The notes: generated by a model not told the origin, from the letters alone. 64,000 nucleotides of DNA from Allobosea caraganae (GCF_003351345.1 NZ_QQTO01000022.1:248001-312000), one strand, 5' to 3'. Positions 1 to 9,360 are shown, numbered from the stretch's first letter. Numbers and translations are program-made.

Positions 1-939
1 GATCGGCAGCGAGGCGCCGTGGCGCGGCAGGCGGATGACGCGGACGTCATGGCAGAAATACTTGCCGCCGAATTGCGCGCCGACGCCGAGCGCCTGCGTC
101 AGCTTGTGGACCTCCTCCTCCATCTCCAGGTCGCGGAAGGCGTGGCCGGAGGGGGACCCTTGAGTCGGCAGTTCGTCGAGGTACTTCGTCGATGCCAGCT
201 TGACCGTCTTGAGGTTCTGCTCGGCCGAGGTGCCGCCGATGACGATGGCGAGGTGGTAGGGCGGGCAGGCCGCGGTGCCGAGCGTCAGGATCTTCTCCTT
301 CAGGAACGCCATCATACGGTCCTTGGTCAGGAGCGAGGGCGTCGCCTGGAACAGGAAGGTCTTGTTGGCCGAGCCGCCGCCCTTGGCGACGAACAGGAAC
401 TTATACGCGGAATCGTTGGGACCTTGGCCCTCGGCGTAGATGTCGATCTGCGCCGGCAGGTTGGTCGCGGTGTTCTTCTCCTCGAACATCGAGAGGGCCG
501 CGACCTGGGAATAGCGCAGGTTGCGCTTGAAATAGGCATCGGCGACGCCCTCGCCGAGCGCCGCCTCGTCGTCGCCATCGGTCCAGACCTTGCGGCCGCG
601 CTTGCCCATGATGATCGCGGTGCCGGTGTCCTGGCACATGGGCAACACGCCGCCGGCGGCGATATTGGCGTTCTTGAGCAGGTCGTAGGCGACGAACTTG
701 TCGTTCGAGGTCGCCTCGGGATCGTCGAGAATCTTGGAGAGCTGGGCGAGATGGCCGGGGCGCAGCAGGTGGTTGATGTCGATGAAGGCCTGCTCGCTGA
801 GCCGGCGGATCGCCTCGCGCGTGACGGTCAGGATCTCGCGCCCGCCGATCGTCTCGACCGAGACGCCCTCGCTGCCGAGCTTTCGATAGGGCGTCTTGTC
901 CTCGCCGAGGGGGAAGAGATCGACATGCTGATAGGCCAT
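1..939 (-). CDS. fumA: Fumarate hydratase class I, partial (C-terminus beyond left edge)
   Basis: Class I (iron-sulfur) fumarase, which interconverts fumarate and malate in the TCA cycle. The minus-strand frame is open from the ATG at 939 to base 1, giving 313 codons with no stop; class I enzymes are about 500-550 residues, so roughly 40 percent is outside the window. The protein begins [20 protein letters not shown] and carries typical class I segments such as [17 protein letters not shown], whose Cys is an expected cluster ligand, [12 protein letters not shown] and RHGASLPI at the edge. It has no helix pattern of class II (FumC) enzymes. The next gene upstream on the same strand is ptsN, 123 bases away. 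Family assignment is firm; which paralogue (fumA or fumB) is not decidable, so the symbol is a class label. Confidence 0.93.
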   Translation of the reverse strand, partial: MAYQHVDLFPLGEDKTPYRKLGSEGVSVETIGGREILTVTREAIRRLSEQAFIDINHLLRPGHLAQLSKILDDPEATSNDKFVAYDLLKNANIAAGGVLPMCQDTGTAIIMGKRGRKVWTDGDDEAALGEGVADAYFKRNLRYSQVAALSMFEEKNTATNLPAQIDIYAEGQGPNDSAYKFLFVAKGGGSANKTFLFQATPSLLTKDRMMAFLKEKILTLGTAACPPYHLAIVIGGTSAEQNLKTVKLASTKYLDELPTQGSPSGHAFRDLEMEEEVHKLTQALGVGAQFGGKYFCHDVRVIRLPRHGASLPI

Positions 940-1062
940 GGAACACGGCTCCGAGACTGGACTGGCCGGCGCCTGATCGCTGCAGCGCAGCGCCGGATTT
1001 CGCCCGGCGTCTTAGCGCCTCAGCGCGCGTGCTCCAAGTGCAGCCTTGGAATGCTTCCAGCC

Positions 1063-1536
1063 TCAGGCCGCCTTGGCGGCCGACTCGGCCAGGATCGCGT
1101 AGATCGCGGCGGGATCATAGGCGTGGCGCACCTGCTCGAGCACCGTCTGGTTGCGCAGCACGCGGGCGACGCGGGCGAGCGCCTTGAGATGGTCAGCGCC
1201 AGCGCCCTCAGGGGCGATCAGCACGAAGATGATGTCGACGGGCTGGCCGTCGAGCGCCTCGAAATCGATCGGCTTCTCCGCCCGGGCGAAGAGGCCGACC
1301 AGCCGTTCTATGCCCGGCATGCGGCCATGCGGGATGGCGATGCCGTCGCCGATGCCGGTCGAGCCCAGGCGCTCGCGCTGCAGCAGGGCCTCGAAGAGTT
1401 CGCGCTCGGGCAAACCGGTCAGCAGGGCGGCGTGCTGGGCCAGCTCCTGCAGCGCCTGCTTTTTGCCATTGGCCCGCAGCGGCGAGATCACCGCGGCGGG
1501 CGTGAGAAGGTCGGTGAGCGTCATGCGCCAGTCCAT
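1063..1536 (-). CDS. ptsN: Nitrogen-regulatory PTS EIIA protein (PtsN, EIIA-Ntr)
   Basis: EIIA component of the nitrogen phosphotransferase system, a cytoplasmic phosphocarrier with regulatory rather than transport roles. The 157-residue length is normal for the family. The phosphorylatable histidine is His70 in GIAIPHGRMPG. The C-terminal half has the usual fold-forming segment DIIFVLIAPEGAGADHLKAL. It lies downstream of rpoN and hpf on the same strand, the classical rpoN-hpf-ptsN order, 73 bases after hpf. A second in-frame ATG at 1524 would give MTLTDLLTPAAVI, which looks more like relatives, so the true protein may be four residues shorter. No membrane segments or fused IIB/IIC domains are present, which argues against a fructose or mannitol transporter IIA. 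Confidence 0.92.
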   Translation of the reverse strand: MDWRMTLTDLLTPAAVISPLRANGKKQALQELAQHAALLTGLPERELFEALLQRERLGSTGIGDGIAIPHGRMPGIERLVGLFARAEKPIDFEALDGQPVDIIFVLIAPEGAGADHLKALARVARVLRNQTVLEQVRHAYDPAAIYAILAESAAKAA

Positions 1537-1609
1537 GCATGTCCCGTGCCGGAGCTATTGCCCCAGCCTCGGGTCAGGAGTGATAACCGGGGCTATCGCC
1601 GGCCGGGGC

Positions 1610-2197
1610 TCAAGACAGCGAGGCCGGCGGATCGATCCAGCCGATGTTGCCATCGCGGCGGCGGTATACGACGTTCATCCGGCCATTGCCAGCGTGACGG
1701 AAGATCACGACGGGGGCGCCGGTCATGTCCAGCTCCGCAACCGCGTCGCCGACGGTCATTTCATGCAGGGATTTGGTCGATTCCGCCACGATGACCGGGT
1801 GGTCGCCGGCATTTGCCAGCTCGTGCTCCTCGATATCGTCATCGGGCGCGGCGATCACATAGCTGGGGATTTCCATCACCGCCTCGCGCCCATTGGCTGT
1901 CCCCGAGCGGTCCTTCAGCCGGCGCTTGTAGCGGCGCAGCCGCTTCTCGATGCGCTCGGCCATCTTGTCGAGGCTGGCATAGGGATCATGCGCGATCGCC
2001 GAGGCTTCCAGCGTGATTCCGGAGGAGAGGTGGAGCACGCCGTCGGTGCGGAAGGCCGAGCCGTCCTTGTCGACGGTGACGTGGCCCTGATAGCCACCCT
2101 CGTAATATTTGCTGAGCGCCGCTGCGACGCGGGCTTCGGCTTGTCCCCGCAGGGCTTCGCCGACATCGAGATTCTTGCCGGAGATACGCAAGCTCAT
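1610..2197 (-). CDS. hpf: Ribosome hibernation promoting factor, long form
   Basis: Ribosome-associated protein that stabilises inactive 100S ribosome dimers in stationary phase. The start chosen is the ATG at 2197 (MSLRISGKNLDVGEALRGQ), because this matches where the family begins; an in-frame upstream ATG at 2224 would add nine residues. At 195 residues it is the long form: an N-terminal S30AE/RaiA beta-alpha domain (about 1-100), an acidic linker, and a C-terminal dimerisation domain (about 130-190) with PVVIFRHAGNGRMNVVYRRRDG. It follows rpoN (2459-3988) by 261 bases, with a candidate rpoN terminator between them, so it may have its own promoter. Identity is secure. Confidence 0.93.
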   Translation of the reverse strand: MSLRISGKNLDVGEALRGQAEARVAAALSKYYEGGYQGHVTVDKDGSAFRTDGVLHLSSGITLEASAIAHDPYASLDKMAERIEKRLRRYKRRLKDRSGTANGREAVMEIPSYVIAAPDDDIEEHELANAGDHPVIVAESTKSLHEMTVGDAVAELDMTGAPVVIFRHAGNGRMNVVYRRRDGNIGWIDPPASLS

Positions 2198-2419
2198 TGA
2201 GTGCTTCCCCATTATCGTAGCCATGACCTGTAGCCGGCCATCCTAGGGAGGTAAGGACGGGGACTCGGCCTTGTCAATGCGCGGCGCGGGATGCCGCAGG
2301 CGGATCAGGATTCGCCGAAGCTACTCCTGATGGGACGGAAGATTGCAGGTCGAAGCGACGAGCCCGCGCGCCAGCGCCCCCATCTTCCAGACGCCCGGCG
2401 AGGGCAATCTGTTCCGCCG

Positions 2420-2443
2420 AAAAGGCCTCCTCCTCGCGGAGGC
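2420..2443 (-). terminator. Candidate intrinsic terminator after rpoN
   Basis: Read on the minus strand, GCCTCC and GGAGGC (2443-2438 and 2430-2425) form a 6-bp stem with a 7-base loop, followed by C then TTTT at 2423-2420. It starts 15 bases past the rpoN stop codon. The stem is short, so termination may be partial; that would let some rpoN transcripts continue into hpf and ptsN. Confidence 0.45.
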
Positions 2444-2458
2444 ACCGGGGGTAAAGCC

Positions 2459-3988
2459 TCAGCGCCCGCCGGCCGCCATCGCCACCTTCTCGCGGCGGCG
2501 CTCCATCGAGGAGGGAATGCGCAGCGATTCGCGGTACTTCGCGACGGTGCGCCGGGCGATGTCGATGCCGCCATCCTTGAGCTTGGAGACGATCGCGTCG
2601 TCCGAGAGCACCTCGGCCGGCTTCTCGTCGTCGATCATCTGCTTGATGCGGAAGCGCACAGCCTCGGCCGAATGCGCCTCGCCATAGCCGGTCGCGGCGA
2701 TCGCTGCCGAGAAGAAGTACTTCATCTCGAAGACGCCGCGCGAGCAGGTCAGGTATTTGTTCGAGGTCACGCGCGAGACGGTCGATTCATGCATACCGAT
2801 CGCATCAGCCACGGTCTTCAGGTTGAGCGGGCGCAGGTGCTCGACGCCATGGGCGAAGAAGCCGTCCTGCTGGCGCACGATCTCGCTGGCGACCTTCAGG
2901 ATGGTGCGGGCGCGCTGCTCCAGGGAGCGGGTCAGCCAGTTCGCCGTCTGCAGGCATTCGGCGATGAAGGCCTTCTCCACGTCGTTGCGGGCCGCCCTGG
3001 AGACGCGGGCATGGTAGGTCTGGTTGATCAGCACGCGCGGCAAGGTGTCGGGGTTGAGGTCCACCAGCCAGGAGCCGTCCGGCGCTGCGCGGATGAAGAC
3101 GTCCGGCACCACGGTCTCGGCCGTCGAGCCGCCGAAGGCGCGGCCGGGCTTGGGGTCGAGCCGCCGGATCTCGGCGACCATGTCGGCAATGTCCTCGTCG
3201 TCGACGCCGCAGATGCGCTTGAGGGCGGCGAAGTCGCGCTTGGCGACGAGGTGGAGGTTGGAGACCAGCGCCTGCATGGCCGGGTCGAAGCGGTTGCGGT
3301 CGCGCAGCTGGATCGACAGGCACTCGCAGACGTCGCGCGCCGCCACGCCCGAGGGGTCGAAGCCCTGGATGACGGCAAGCACACGCTCGACCCGGGCGGA
3401 GGTGATGCCGAGCCGCTCGGCGATCTCGCCCACCGGCTCGCCGAGATAGCCGGAATCGTCGACCGCATCGATGAGGTGCTGGCCGATGATGCGCTCGGCC
3501 AGATCGGTGATGGCAAGGTCGAGCTGGGCCCCGAGATGGTCATGCAGCGAGGCCTCGGCCGTCAGGCTCGATTCGAAGCCCTCGGGCCCCTCCTCGAAGG
3601 AGCCGCCCGAGCCGCCATAGGCGCCGCCGATGACCGGCAGGCTGTCGGCGCCATGGGTGTCGAGCCGCGCCACGGTCGGCTGCTCGCCCTGGAAGACGTT
3701 GTCGAGCGCGGTGCCGAGCCTGGTCTCCATGCCGTCCTGGCTGTTCAGGCTTTCGGCGCGGGCGAAGCTGTCGGCGTCGGCGGCGAGCGGGCCGTCGCCG
3801 CCATTGGCGTGGGGCGGAACATCGGCGGCGTCGTCGCGCTCCAGCAGCGGGTTCCGCTCCAGTTCGCCCTCGACGAAGTTCTGCAATTCGAGATGGGAGA
3901 GCTGAAGCAGCTTGATGGCCTGCAATAGCTGCGGCGTCATCACCAGGGACTGGCCCTGGCGCAGCTCCATGCGCGGCATCATCGCCAT
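2459..3988 (-). CDS. rpoN: RNA polymerase sigma-54 factor
   Basis: Alternative sigma factor that recognises -24/-12 promoters and needs enhancer-binding AAA+ activators; controls nitrogen and other adaptive genes. The 509-residue protein has all three regions: the Gln/Leu-rich region I (QSLVMTPQLLQAIKLLQLS, residues about 13-31), an acidic region II (about 50-120), the core-binding region, and near the C-terminus the RpoN box ARRTVAKYRESLRIP (about 477-491). DNA-binding helix-turn-helix is suggested by MHESTVSRVTSNKYL (about 384-398). It sits between lptB and hpf, a conserved alphaproteobacterial arrangement. A sigma-70 type promoter and an opposite-strand sigma-54 site lie just upstream and are listed separately. 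Confidence 0.97.
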   Translation of the reverse strand: MAMMPRMELRQGQSLVMTPQLLQAIKLLQLSHLELQNFVEGELERNPLLERDDAADVPPHANGGDGPLAADADSFARAESLNSQDGMETRLGTALDNVFQGEQPTVARLDTHGADSLPVIGGAYGGSGGSFEEGPEGFESSLTAEASLHDHLGAQLDLAITDLAERIIGQHLIDAVDDSGYLGEPVGEIAERLGITSARVERVLAVIQGFDPSGVAARDVCECLSIQLRDRNRFDPAMQALVSNLHLVAKRDFAALKRICGVDDEDIADMVAEIRRLDPKPGRAFGGSTAETVVPDVFIRAAPDGSWLVDLNPDTLPRVLINQTYHARVSRAARNDVEKAFIAECLQTANWLTRSLEQRARTILKVASEIVRQQDGFFAHGVEHLRPLNLKTVADAIGMHESTVSRVTSNKYLTCSRGVFEMKYFFSAAIAATGYGEAHSAEAVRFRIKQMIDDEKPAEVLSDDAIVSKLKDGGIDIARRTVAKYRESLRIPSSMERRREKVAMAAGGR

Positions 3989-4021
3989 TACGCTAAAGAC
4001 CCCACTCTGATCCCCACGATT

Positions 4022-4038
4022 TCGGCACGCTTCTTGCC
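4022..4038 (+). promoter_or_regulatory. Sigma-54 (-24/-12) type element, opposite strand to rpoN
   Basis: The plus strand reads CGGCACG, four bases, TTGCC, giving GG at 4024-4025 and GC at 4036-4037 separated by exactly ten bases, the invariant spacing of sigma-54 promoters. It differs from the usual YTGGCACGrNNNTTGCW at only a few flanking positions. It points away from rpoN, toward the 3' end of lptB, and no plus-strand gene follows. It falls at about +4 to +20 of the transcript predicted for rpoN, so a repressor-like role in autoregulation is possible. Confidence 0.5.
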
Positions 4039-4041
4039 TTA

Positions 4042-4077
4042 GCTGAGGAACGTAGCGTTAGCGATCTGACGCGTCAA
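4042..4077 (-). promoter_or_regulatory. Predicted sigma-70 promoter of rpoN
   Basis: On the minus strand TTGACG (4077-4072) is followed after 17 bases by TACGTT (4054-4049), a good -35 box with a moderate -10 box. Transcription would begin near 4042, about 54 bases before the rpoN start codon. No other promoter-like pair is as good in the 227-base gap between lptB and rpoN. Confidence 0.5.
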
Positions 4078-4215
4078 AGCCCTTCCGACAAGTTTTAGCG
4101 AAGAAGTTAATGCGGTGCAGCATAATGTCGCGCCGCACCCTCGCTGACGCAACAAAACTGCGCCGCGACGCTCTTTCGAGCGTGCGAACAGAGGGAATTG
4201 TCGGGGAGCGGCGGG

Positions 4216-5079
<864 letters not shown>

Positions 5080-5117
5080 GGAGGAAGCTGCCGGCTGATG
5101 TGAGGGACGGGCCTGTC

Positions 5118-5135
5118 GGCCGGCTATCGCCGGCC
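5118..5135. other. Perfect hairpin in the lptA-lptB gap
   Basis: GGCCGGC, a TATC loop and GCCGGCC form a perfect 7-bp stem between the lptA stop and the proposed lptB start. No run of T follows on either strand, so it is more likely an mRNA processing or stability structure than a terminator. Confidence 0.4.
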
Positions 5136-5149
5136 TTCGATTGGATCGT

Positions 5150-5902
5150 TCAGTTGGTCGGCGCGCGGGCCGGGGCCGCCGGCGCGCCGGGCTTCGCCGC
5201 CTCGGTCGAGTTCGGCACGAAGAAGCCCTGCACACGCCCGCCGGCCTTCTTGTTCTCGACATTGGCGATGCCGGTCTGCGTATTGTAGACCAGCTTGTCG
5301 CCGCGGGTGATGTTGGGGCCGTCGTTCAACGCGACGTTGCCGGTCATGATGACCTGATTGTTGGCGCGGTCGAACACGGCGTTGTCGGAGGTCGCGGCCT
5401 GCGTCTTCGAGACGACCGTGACCGGGCCGGCGCACTCGATCTTCTTGATGCTGCTGTCGTTCGACTGGCCGGGGACAGCGGGAGCAGGAGCAGGCGTCGC
5501 TGCGGGCGCCGCGGCTGCAGGCCCGCCACGACCGCCGGGGCCGCCGCGACCCTCGTAGAACACGGTCATGATCGAGCAGCGCACGGTGGTGTCGCCCTGC
5601 ACGGCGACGACATTGCCGGCGAAGACCGCCTTGTTGTCCTTGTCGAGCACGTCGAGCTTGTCGGCGTCGATCTTGATCGGCTCCTTGCTGTCGCCGCCGA
5701 GGCCGCCGAGCGCCGAGTTCGAGCCGCTGCTGCGGCTGCGCTGCTGAGGCGCGGCCTGGGCGGTGGCGGGGCGGGGCTGCTGCGCCTGCGCCGCCTCATA
5801 GGCGACCGCGGCAAGCGCGAACCCGGCGAGCAGCAAGGCTGCCGGCCTGCGGCCGGACAGGAGCGCGGTCTTGACGGAAAGGGGCTCGATGGCGGGGGTC
5901 AT
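5150..5902 (-). CDS. lptA: Lipopolysaccharide transport periplasmic protein LptA
   Basis: Periplasmic bridge protein carrying LPS between LptC in the inner membrane and LptD in the outer membrane. The ATG at 5902 (MTPAIEPLSVKTAL) begins two bases before the lptC stop, fitting translational coupling; a longer frame upstream merely reads the lptC repeat region. Residues about 20-38 (AALLLAGFALAAVAYEAAQA) form a signal peptide. The OstA/LptA domain has KIDADKLDVLDKDNKAVFAGNV and repeats the pattern in the second half (DNAVFDRANNQVIMTGNV). A low-complexity Gly/Ala/Pro loop (about 145-170) interrupts the domain, an insertion often seen in this order. The 250-residue length is longer than the E. 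coli protein for that reason. Confidence 0.93.
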   Translation of the reverse strand: MTPAIEPLSVKTALLSGRRPAALLLAGFALAAVAYEAAQAQQPRPATAQAAPQQRSRSSGSNSALGGLGGDSKEPIKIDADKLDVLDKDNKAVFAGNVVAVQGDTTVRCSIMTVFYEGRGGPGGRGGPAAAAPAATPAPAPAVPGQSNDSSIKKIECAGPVTVVSKTQAATSDNAVFDRANNQVIMTGNVALNDGPNITRGDKLVYNTQTGIANVENKKAGGRVQGFFVPNSTEAAKPGAPAAPARAPTN

Positions 5903-5903
5903 G

Positions 5904-6752
5904 TCACCGTCTCGTTCCAGTTTCGGGGGTCTTGCCAGGTTCAGGGGTCTTGCCAATTTCGGAGGCCTTGCCAATTTCGGAGGCCTTGGTCGATTCCGTT
6001 TGCTCTGCGGCGGCGGCTGGCGCAACCCCGGAGCGCAGCAATTCGGGCTGTGGCGTGCTGCCTTCGCGCTCCGGCCCGGCGAGCGCGCGGGCGGGAGCGT
6101 TCTCGATCACGACGTGGACGCGGCCCTCGAACGTGATCAGCTCGCCATTGTTCTTCACGTCGAGCGTATCGGCATCGACCGTCGTCTGGCCCATGTTGAC
6201 CTTGACCGGCTCCCGCGAATTGACGGTGCCGGCCTTGAAGTTGATGTCCGCCGTGCGCATCCGCATGTCGTAGCCGGATTCGGTGTGCACCTTGACGTCG
6301 TCGATCAGCTTCAGCTTCTCGTTCTGCGAGTCGAACTGGCCGGTGCGGGCGTTGACCGTGACCCAGCCCTCCTGCTCCATCTGGATGCGGGCGGTCATGG
6401 TCTGCAGCTCGATCTGCGTCGGGTTGCGGATATCCTGCAGCGCCGACACGGCCGTGACCTCGTAGGGGCGATTATCCTTGCGATAGCCGGTGAGGCGCGG
6501 CGCCTCCATCTTGACCTTGCCGCCGACGATGCCGACCGAACCGATCGACAAGCCGCTGACGCCCTGCAGCGGGTGCAGGAACGGCGTCACGATCAGGCCG
6601 ACGACGGCCACGACCGAGCCGACGGGAATGGCTTTCCGGAGAAAGCGCACGAGAAAGGTGTGCCGCCGCGCGGCCTTGAAAGCTGCACGGCTGCGGGTCG
6701 CACGCCTGGATTCAGGGGCGACCCAATCGCCCGATGTCATCGCCACAGTCAT
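5904..6752 (-). CDS. lptC: LPS export system protein LptC
   Basis: Inner-membrane-anchored LptC that receives LPS from LptB2FG and hands it to LptA. Chosen start is the ATG at 6752 (MTVAMTSGDWVAP); the open frame extends back to a TTG at 6800, and another ATG lies at 6740. One N-terminal membrane segment (AIPVGSVVAVVGLIVTPFL, about residues 42-60) is followed by the periplasmic LptC domain with KMEAPRLTGYRKDNRPYEV and TADINFKAGTVNSREPV. The C-terminus ends in a lysine/glutamate repeat encoded by four 18-base tandem units (5922-5993). The stop codon almost touches the lptA start. First gene of the lptC-lptA-lptB run after rnd. Confidence 0.92.
   Translation of the reverse strand: MTVAMTSGDWVAPESRRATRSRAAFKAARRHTFLVRFLRKAIPVGSVVAVVGLIVTPFLHPLQGVSGLSIGSVGIVGGKVKMEAPRLTGYRKDNRPYEVTAVSALQDIRNPTQIELQTMTARIQMEQEGWVTVNARTGQFDSQNEKLKLIDDVKVHTESGYDMRMRTADINFKAGTVNSREPVKVNMGQTTVDADTLDVKNNGELITFEGRVHVVIENAPARALAGPEREGSTPQPELLRSGVAPAAAAEQTESTKASEIGKASEIGKTPEPGKTPETGTRR
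5922..5993. repeat. Four 18-bp tandem units inside the 3' end of lptC
   Basis: Units at 5922-5939, 5940-5957, 5958-5975 and 5976-5993 each resemble TTCGGAGGCCTTGCCAAT. Units 3 and 4 share the first 13 bases exactly, 1 and 2 differ at few positions. In LptC they encode a six-residue motif (GKASEI, GKTPEP, GKTPET). The unit length is a multiple of three, so copy-number change would keep the frame. Confidence 0.85.
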
Positions 6753-6933
6753 GCCCCGCGCAATGGCAGTCGCTAACGGCTTTTTCGTGTCGGAACCCAA
6801 TGGTCATCCGCTTCCGGGGGGCCATAAGCCAGCCACCAGGCGCAATTTCACAAGGAATCCATGACCAACGGACGCTCTTACAGCCCCTCGCATCCGCAGG
6901 TAGAAGGACTGACGCAAGAATACTTAGAATTTG

Positions 6934-7548
6934 TCAAGTATGAGCGAAGATATCCGTCTCCGGCCAACCGGCAAGGTCGAGTTCGGCGCGGAACGGCAGG
7001 AACTCGAAGCAGGCCTTGGCCAGATGCGTGCGGTTCTCGCGCGCCAGCATCGCCTCCAGCTTCGCATGCAGCGCGTGGAGATGCAGCACGTCGGAGGCGG
7101 CGTAGCTCAACTGAGCATCGGAAAGCGTCTCGGCCGCCCAATCGGAGGATTGCTGCTGCTTCGAGAGCTCGACGCCGAGCAACTCGCGTACGAGATCCTT
7201 CAGCCCGTGCCGGTCGGTATAGGTGCGCACCAGCTTGGAGGCGATCTTGGTGCAATAGACCGGGCTGGTGACGACGCCGAAGGCATTGCGCAACACGGCT
7301 ACGTCGAAACGGGCGAAATGAAACAGCTTCAGAACCGCAGGATCGGCGAGCAGGCGGATCAGGTTGGCCGGCGCGGGACCGTCGCGCAGGATCTGCACGA
7401 CCTCGGCCGAGCCGTCGCCATTCGAGAGCTGCACGACGCAGAGCCGGTCGCGATGCGGGTTGAGGCCGAGCGTCTCGGTGTCGATCGCGACGATCGGAGC
7501 GGCCCGGAAATCGTCGGGCAGGTCGCCGCGATGCAGACGGATGGTCAT
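6934..7548 (-). CDS. rnd: Ribonuclease D-family 3'-5' exonuclease (short form)
   Basis: DEDDy-type 3'-5' exonuclease, expected to trim tRNA or other RNA 3' ends. The DEDD motif I is Asp23 and Glu25 in VAIDTETLGLNP; motif II is FHFARFDVAVL; motif III is YAASDVLHLHAL with the catalytic Tyr/Asp. The 204-residue protein is only the exonuclease domain and lacks the HRDC domains of E. coli RNase D, which is normal for the short alphaproteobacterial enzyme found upstream of lptC. A 181-base gap separates it from the proposed lptC start. Some pipelines would call it just a ribonuclease H-like 3'-5' exonuclease. Confidence 0.88.
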   Translation of the reverse strand: MTIRLHRGDLPDDFRAAPIVAIDTETLGLNPHRDRLCVVQLSNGDGSAEVVQILRDGPAPANLIRLLADPAVLKLFHFARFDVAVLRNAFGVVTSPVYCTKIASKLVRTYTDRHGLKDLVRELLGVELSKQQQSSDWAAETLSDAQLSYAASDVLHLHALHAKLEAMLARENRTHLAKACFEFLPFRAELDLAGWPETDIFAHT

Positions 7549-7735
7549 GTCGAAAGCCTTTCTGGGCCGAGATCAAGCCGGCTCGTCCGCAGCTAGCGGG
7601 CGACCGGATGGGGTTCAAGCCTTTTCTGTCGCGAAAGGGGCGGAGCGTCGCTGCTGGCGTTAACCCTTTCTTCACCATAAGCTTCGATCGCGCCCGCCGG
7701 CATGCGACAAGAGCGGCGCAACCGGAACCGCCTTC

Positions 7736-8161
7736 GTGCCGCTGATCCACCTGCTGACAAGCTTCGAAGGCCGCATTGGCCGCATCGCCTTCTGGGGCGG
7801 CACCGCCCTCGTCGCGCTCGCCCTGCTCGGCGTCGAACGGGCCGCAGCGCATCTCGACCCGGACTACGCCACGCAGATCGTCACCTTCGCCGGCACCTTC
7901 GCGCTCTTCCCCTGGGCGGCCCTGGCAGCCAAGCGCGCGAGCGAGCGTGGCCGGCCGCCGCTCTACGGCGCGGTGCTCGTCGTCGCGATCGTGCTGCTCG
8001 GCCTCGCCTCGCGCTTCGCCGATGCCGGTGCGGGCCGGCTGCTCGACACGCTCTCGTTGACGCTCTGGCTGACGGCGCTGATCGATCTCGGCCTGCTGCC
8101 GGCCGGGGATGCGCGCAAGCCGGTTGCAGAGGCGGAGGCCGGTGCTAAACCGGCGCAATGA
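7736..8161 (+). CDS. DUF805-type membrane protein
   Basis: Small inner-membrane protein of unknown function. It starts at a GTG (7736) and begins MPLIHLLTSFEGRIGRIAFWGG, which carries the F-x-GRIGR-x-x-FW pattern characteristic of DUF805 proteins. Four hydrophobic segments are visible (about 19-33, 48-64, 77-92 and 104-121), followed by a short polar tail. The last codons overlap dapE by four bases (ATGA at 8158-8161), so the two are translationally coupled. No catalytic residues are evident. The family is often linked to membrane stress but I infer no function. Confidence 0.75.
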   Translation: MPLIHLLTSFEGRIGRIAFWGGTALVALALLGVERAAAHLDPDYATQIVTFAGTFALFPWAALAAKRASERGRPPLYGAVLVVAIVLLGLASRFADAGAGRLLDTLSLTLWLTALIDLGLLPAGDARKPVAEAEAGAKPAQ

Positions 8162-9360
8162 CCCAGCCGACGCTCCCTCCCCTCGCCTTCGACCCGTTCG
8201 ACCCCGTCGCCCTGACCCAGGCGCTGATCCGCTGCCCCTCGGTGACGCCGGCCGAGGGCGGCGCGCTCGCGCTGCTCGATGCAGTGCTCAGCACTGAGGG
8301 CTATGCCGTCCATCGCCCGGTCTTCTCCGAGCCCGGCATGCCGCCGATCGAGAACCTCTATGCCCGCATCGGCACGGACGGTCCGGTGCTGGTGATCGCC
8401 GGCCATACCGACGTGGTCCCACCCGGCGACGTGGCGCGCTGGACGCGCGATCCGTTCAGCGGCGAGATCGCGGACGGCGTCCTCTACGGCCGCGGCGCCT
8501 GCGACATGAAGGGCGGGCTCGCGGCGATGATCTCCGCCGCCCTGCGCTTCCGACGCGAAAACCCCGAGGCGCCCGGCTCGATCGCCTTCCTCGTCACCGG
8601 CGACGAGGAGGGGCCGGCGGTCAACGGCACCGTCAAGCTGCTGCACTGGGCGCATGAGCGCGGCGAGCGCTTCGACCATTGCCTGCTCGGCGAGCCGACC
8701 AACCCCGCGGCGATGAGCGACATGATCAAGATCGGCCGGCGCGGCTCGCTCACCGGCAAGCTCACCGTCAACGGCAAGCAAGGCCATGTCGGCTATCCGC
8801 ATCTCGCCGACAACCCGATCCGCGGCATGGTCAGGCTGCTGGCCGCACTTGATGCCACGCCGCTCGATGCCGGCACCGAGCATTTCGACGCCAGCAATCT
8901 CGAAGTAACCACGCTCGACGTCGGCAACCCCGCGACCAACGTCATCCCGGCGCAGGCGCAGGCCGTGTTCAACATCCGCTTCAACGACATCTGGACGCCG
9001 GAGACACTCGCCGCCGAGATCGAGCGCCGCCTGCACGAGGCCGCCGGCAACACGGTGCGCTACGAGATCAGCTTCCAGCCGACCAACGCCGTCGCCTTCC
9101 TGACCAGGCCCGGCCCGTTCGTGACCATGGTGAGCGACGCGGTCGAGGCCGTGACGCGCAAGCGCCCGGCGCTCTCGACCACCGGCGGCACCTCGGATGC
9201 CCGCTTCATCAAGAGCTACTGCCCCGTGGTCGAATACGGCGTGGTCGGCCAGACCATGCACCAGGTCGACGAGTGCGTGGCGGTGGCCGACCTGCTGGCG
9301 CTGGAGCAGATCACGCACCGGCTGATGGCGGACTATTTTGCCGCAGTGCAGCATGCTTGA
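8158..9360 (+). CDS. dapE: Succinyl-diaminopimelate desuccinylase
   Basis: Zinc-dependent hydrolase of lysine/meso-diaminopimelate biosynthesis: removes succinate from N-succinyl-LL-DAP. It is an M20-family metallohydrolase of normal length (400 residues). Metal ligands and catalytic groups are visible: His83 and Asp85 in AGHTDVVPPGD, Asp116 in GRGACDMKGG, the catalytic Glu150 and ligand Glu151 in VTGDEEGPAVNG, and the C-terminal histidine in VGQTMHQVDECV. The GRRGSLTGKLTVNGKQGHVGYPH segment marks the dimerisation domain. Its ATG overlaps the stop of the DUF805 gene. Lysine/DAP synthesis is also represented by dapB at 24.2-25.0 kb, on the other strand and not in the same operon. Confidence 0.95.
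   Translation: MTQPTLPPLAFDPFDPVALTQALIRCPSVTPAEGGALALLDAVLSTEGYAVHRPVFSEPGMPPIENLYARIGTDGPVLVIAGHTDVVPPGDVARWTRDPFSGEIADGVLYGRGACDMKGGLAAMISAALRFRRENPEAPGSIAFLVTGDEEGPAVNGTVKLLHWAHERGERFDHCLLGEPTNPAAMSDMIKIGRRGSLTGKLTVNGKQGHVGYPHLADNPIRGMVRLLAALDATPLDAGTEHFDASNLEVTTLDVGNPATNVIPAQAQAVFNIRFNDIWTPETLAAEIERRLHEAAGNTVRYEISFQPTNAVAFLTRPGPFVTMVSDAVEAVTRKRPALSTTGGTSDARFIKSYCPVVEYGVVGQTMHQVDECVAVADLLALEQITHRLMADYFAAVQHA

Noticed and set aside
5922..5993. Possible CRISPR-like array
   Set aside because: The 18-bp units are adjacent with no spacers and are in frame in lptC; no Cas gene is present.
8109..9360. Long minus-strand frame opposite dapE
   Set aside because: Mirror frame of dapE with no domain; dapE motifs are complete on the plus strand.
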